Below are positions 61,382 through 64,000 of a DNA stretch of 64,000 nucleotides, in pieces. Source of the DNA: Actinernus sp. WN-2022 (taxonomy: Eukaryota; Cnidaria; Anthozoa; Actiniaria; Actinernidae). The notes below the pieces were generated by a model that did no database searches, was not told the origin of the DNA, and saw only the letters and a list, made by a program, of their open reading frames with translations. The number at the start of each line of letters is the position of its first letter. The first letter of the stretch is position 1. The stretch spans positions 496,001 through 560,000 of the forward strand of contig JAOWCC010000238.1 in assembly GCA_030867875.1 (NCBI GenBank). Direction: 5' to 3'. The position numbers were made by a program, and so were the translations under genes.

Positions 61382-63637
61382 TTAGACTTGTTCAAAACAG
61401 CCCGCTCGAAAACTGCTAAGATTATTTGCTTTCCGCAACCCGACTGGGAGGCTATCCCACAGCACCGCACCCTTATAACCAAAGCTATCCTTAAGATAAT
61501 GTGTGCGGGGCATAGGAATAGCCAGTTTGCCCTCGGTGTCTCTCAAAGAATAAGAGGTAACATTACGATATGTAAACATGGACCGCATATAGTCTGGGGC
61601 AAGACCATTCATTGATTTGTAGACCATGACTGCGGTTTGAAATTTTCGTTGCGAAGCGAGTTTTTTTCAACCAAACCTCTCAATCAGAATATCGGCATCA
61701 GCGTCATAGTTGGAGAACGATAAGACCCTTGCAGCTCGATTTTGCAACTTTTGAAGCTTAGTAGCACAAGTTATGCTACAACTATCCCAGACAATGCAAC
61801 AATAATTGAAATGTGGTTGAATAAGGGAATTGAAGATTGAATGCATGGTTTTATCAGGAACACAATTTCTTACACGTTTCAGGGCTCCAATTCCAGAAGC
61901 AATCTTTTTAGTCAACCCCTTGATGTGCACATTCCATGATAGATTTTGGTCAATATGTACACCAAGTGATTTTGTATGAGGCACCTGCTTTATAGGGACG
62001 CCATCGATTGCCAGGATTGGAGCTGATTGAAACGTGGATAATCTTTGTCGTGACCCGATAACCATAAACTCTGTTTTTGATTGGTTTAAGGTAAGCTTGT
62101 TAGCGACAAGCCAATGATTAACGCTTGCAAGGTCTTGATTGACATAATAATTAATGTCATCTACATTATTACTTGCAAATGTTAAATGAGTATCATCCGC
62201 ATACATACGGGGCTGGGAGTGTGCAAGACAATTTGGTAAGTCATTTATGTAGATGAGGAAAAGCAAAGGACCTAAAATTGTCCCTTGTGGAATTCCACAG
62301 CGCAGAGAACGGGTACTAGAAAGTTGCCCATTCACAAAACACTTTTGATTGCGCTCATAAAGGTATGACTTAAACCAATTACTTGCTTTCCCCCCAAACC
62401 CGTATGCATTAAGCTTTGATAGCAAAATCCCATGGTCTACTGTATCGAATGCTTTTTTAAGATCTAGAAATACGACGGCATTCACATTGCCACGATCGAT
62501 ATTGTAGGCCCAGTTGTTGGTGGCCTCAAGAAGGGCAGTCACCGTAGAGTGAAGACTCCGAAAACCCGATTGACTGTCAGATAGCAATTTGTTTTCGATT
62601 AGAAAATCATGAACTTGATTATAAACAATCCTCTCGAAAACTTTTGCTATTACTGGAATTATTGATATGGGACGATAATTGTCCAAATCTCTACGCTGTC
62701 CCTGTTTAAACAATGGAATTACCTTAGCACATTTCCATTCATCTGGAAATATACCTGTAGTAATTGAGCAGTTGAAAATAATACAAAGGGATTCCGCTAT
62801 CAAGTCGGGACATATACGGAAAAGTCTAGCAGAGATTTTATCCAAACCCGTCGCTTTAGATTTGCAAAGTTTAGATAAAAGAGAGAAAACAACTGCAGGA
62901 TTTGTCTGTTTGATTTGAAAATTACCACCATCAAGACAATCATTGCTATTTCGAGGTGCAAGATAGTCTAGGTGTGAAATATTTTCAGAATGAGGTATTC
63001 TCTCAGCTAGCTTAGGCCCTATGTCGGCAAAGTGATTGTTAAATGTTTCACATAATTGATTAGAGTCTGTCACAGGAGATCCATTACACACGATCTCCTT
63101 TATATGAGAGTTGTTTTGCTTTCTTGAAGTCAGCTCATTAATAATACCCCAAGTTTTTTTGATATTATTCTCATTTTCGTGGAAAGCTGTCTTGTAATGA
63201 ACCTCCTTTGTACGTTTTATTTCCCCATTCACAAAATTGCGGGCTTTTTTAAAAGCGGACCAGTCATATGGGTCTTTAGATTGTATCGCTTTAATCTTGA
63301 GAATATCCCTATCGCGCATGAGTTGCTTAAGCTCGGGCGTAATCCAAGGCGAGTTTGAATTTCTGACACGTCTTGTACGCATGGGTGCATGCCTATCTAC
63401 CACTTTCATGAAGGTGGCTTTCCAGGCATGCCACATGCGATTTGGGTTATTAGATTCTGTTATACCCTCCCAATCTTGTGAATTTATATCATTTCGGAAA
63501 CTGTCAGGGTCAAAGTTTTTGAAACTTCTATATGTAGTTGTAGAATGACCCCGGGAAAATAAGCCAATTGAAAGTTTACGAAATGAATATATTAAGCTAT
63601 GATCACTGATGCCGACATGAGACACCAGAGCAAACAA
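61382..63637 (-). pseudogene. LINE reverse transcriptase, one in-frame TGA
   Basis: It includes the end of the endonuclease (HVGISDHSLIYSFRK), a linker (NSPWITPELKQLMRDRD), and the RT with KVIPLFKQGQRRDLDNYRPI, AVVFLDLKKAFDTVDH, GIPQGTILGPLLFLIYINDL and MYADDTHLTF. The C-terminal part (KLQKLQNRAARVL) reaches a TGA at 61,667-61,669, where Trp is expected. The same frame continues to 61,382 (MVYKSMNGLAPDYMRSMF). It is related to the CR1/L2 group by pattern. Dead unless the TGA is an error. Confidence 0.85.
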
Positions 63638-63977
63638 TTTTATCTAATGCATTGGTAAAGATAAGGTCGATTGTGGTAGATGATGACTCCGTAATGCGAG
63701 TAGGTTCACTTATCAATTGTTCTAAACCATAAAGCTCGGCAATACCAGTAAGCAGCCCTGTGTTGTGATCAAACACACTGGCCCCGACATTGCAATTTAG
63801 GTCACCCAGCAAATGATACTCAACATTTTCAGCATCAAGTCTACCGATGAAAGTTTCAAAAAAAATCATTTTGTCGACTTTTGAATCTGGCGGTCTGTAC
63901 CATGTTGTGATGAGAAATGGATTGGAATTAGGCTTGTGAATTTCAATGCACAAATTTTCCAGCTCATCGATGGACAA
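63603..63977 (-). pseudogene. LINE apurinic endonuclease domain (partial)
   Basis: This minus-strand frame has ITTWYRPPDSK, HLLGDLNCNVGAS and TTIDLIFTNAL, the middle and end of an exonuclease-endonuclease-phosphatase domain. The frame is lost near 63,610-63,640, and the final ISDHS motif is read in the reverse transcriptase frame, so a small indel separates them. The start lies beyond the window. Confidence 0.8.
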
Positions 63978-64000
63978 GTCTAAGCGAGCCGAGAAATTTA

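Larger units (their letters stand above)
61146..64000 (-). mobile_element. LINE (non-LTR retrotransposon), 3' part
   Basis: The element is read on the minus strand. Its 3' end lies at about 61,146, where copy B stops, with AAATAAAGTTATACAAGTAC at the end. The 3' UTR is AT-rich with ATAA-type simple repeats (about 61,190-61,280). The endonuclease continues past the window edge. It is damaged by one stop and one frameshift. Confidence 0.85.

Overview
This window looks like repeat-rich nuclear DNA from an invertebrate animal, most likely a cnidarian (coral or sea anemone). The reasons are AT-rich spacers, GT-AG introns, a C2H2 zinc-finger gene, and a mix of BEL/Pao, Ty3/gypsy, DIRS-like and LINE elements with many hairpin MITEs. 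The Polinton proteins also resemble families I associate with cnidarian genomes. The species cannot be read from the sequence.

Layout. 1-650 is a 32-bp minisatellite. 1,433-7,440 is copy A of a segmental duplication carrying a dead Ty3/gypsy integrase tail and nested MITEs. 7,395-10,042 is the damaged last exon of a zinc-finger gene (minus strand). 10,619-18,716 is an intact, young BEL/Pao retrotransposon with 5-bp target duplications. 18,720-36,890 is mostly remnants: a TIR element, DIRS-like and LINE pieces and several foldback MITEs, plus two convincing host exons on the minus strand (27,153-27,272 and a WW-domain exon at 23,864-23,986). 36,890-61,145 is copy B of the duplication, with more of the decayed gypsy pol. 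Copy B was later split by a 1.74-kb non-autonomous element and by the main feature, a complete Polinton/Maverick at 41,721-57,575. 61,146-64,000 is the 3' part of a LINE on the minus strand.

The Polinton (about 15.9 kb) has terminal inverted repeats of about 322 bp and a 5-6 bp target duplication. It has 14 intact genes: protein-primed DNA polymerase B, retroviral-type integrase, packaging ATPase, a double-jelly-roll-type major capsid protein, a probable minor capsid protein, several membrane or virion proteins, a Cys-rich zinc protein, a TFIIB-like factor and a few unknowns. The genes are packed like a virus genome, with TGATG and TAATG overlaps. They share a TATA-like motif just before several start codons, and the element carries three copies of one hairpin between gene blocks. 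A TFIIB homologue, a shared promoter motif and a repeated intergenic hairpin together suggest the element carries part of its own transcription apparatus. I recognise no adenovirus-type protease; the polymerase has an OTU-like N-terminal region. The undisrupted target sequence of the Polinton is present in the same window, in copy A at 2,862-2,867.
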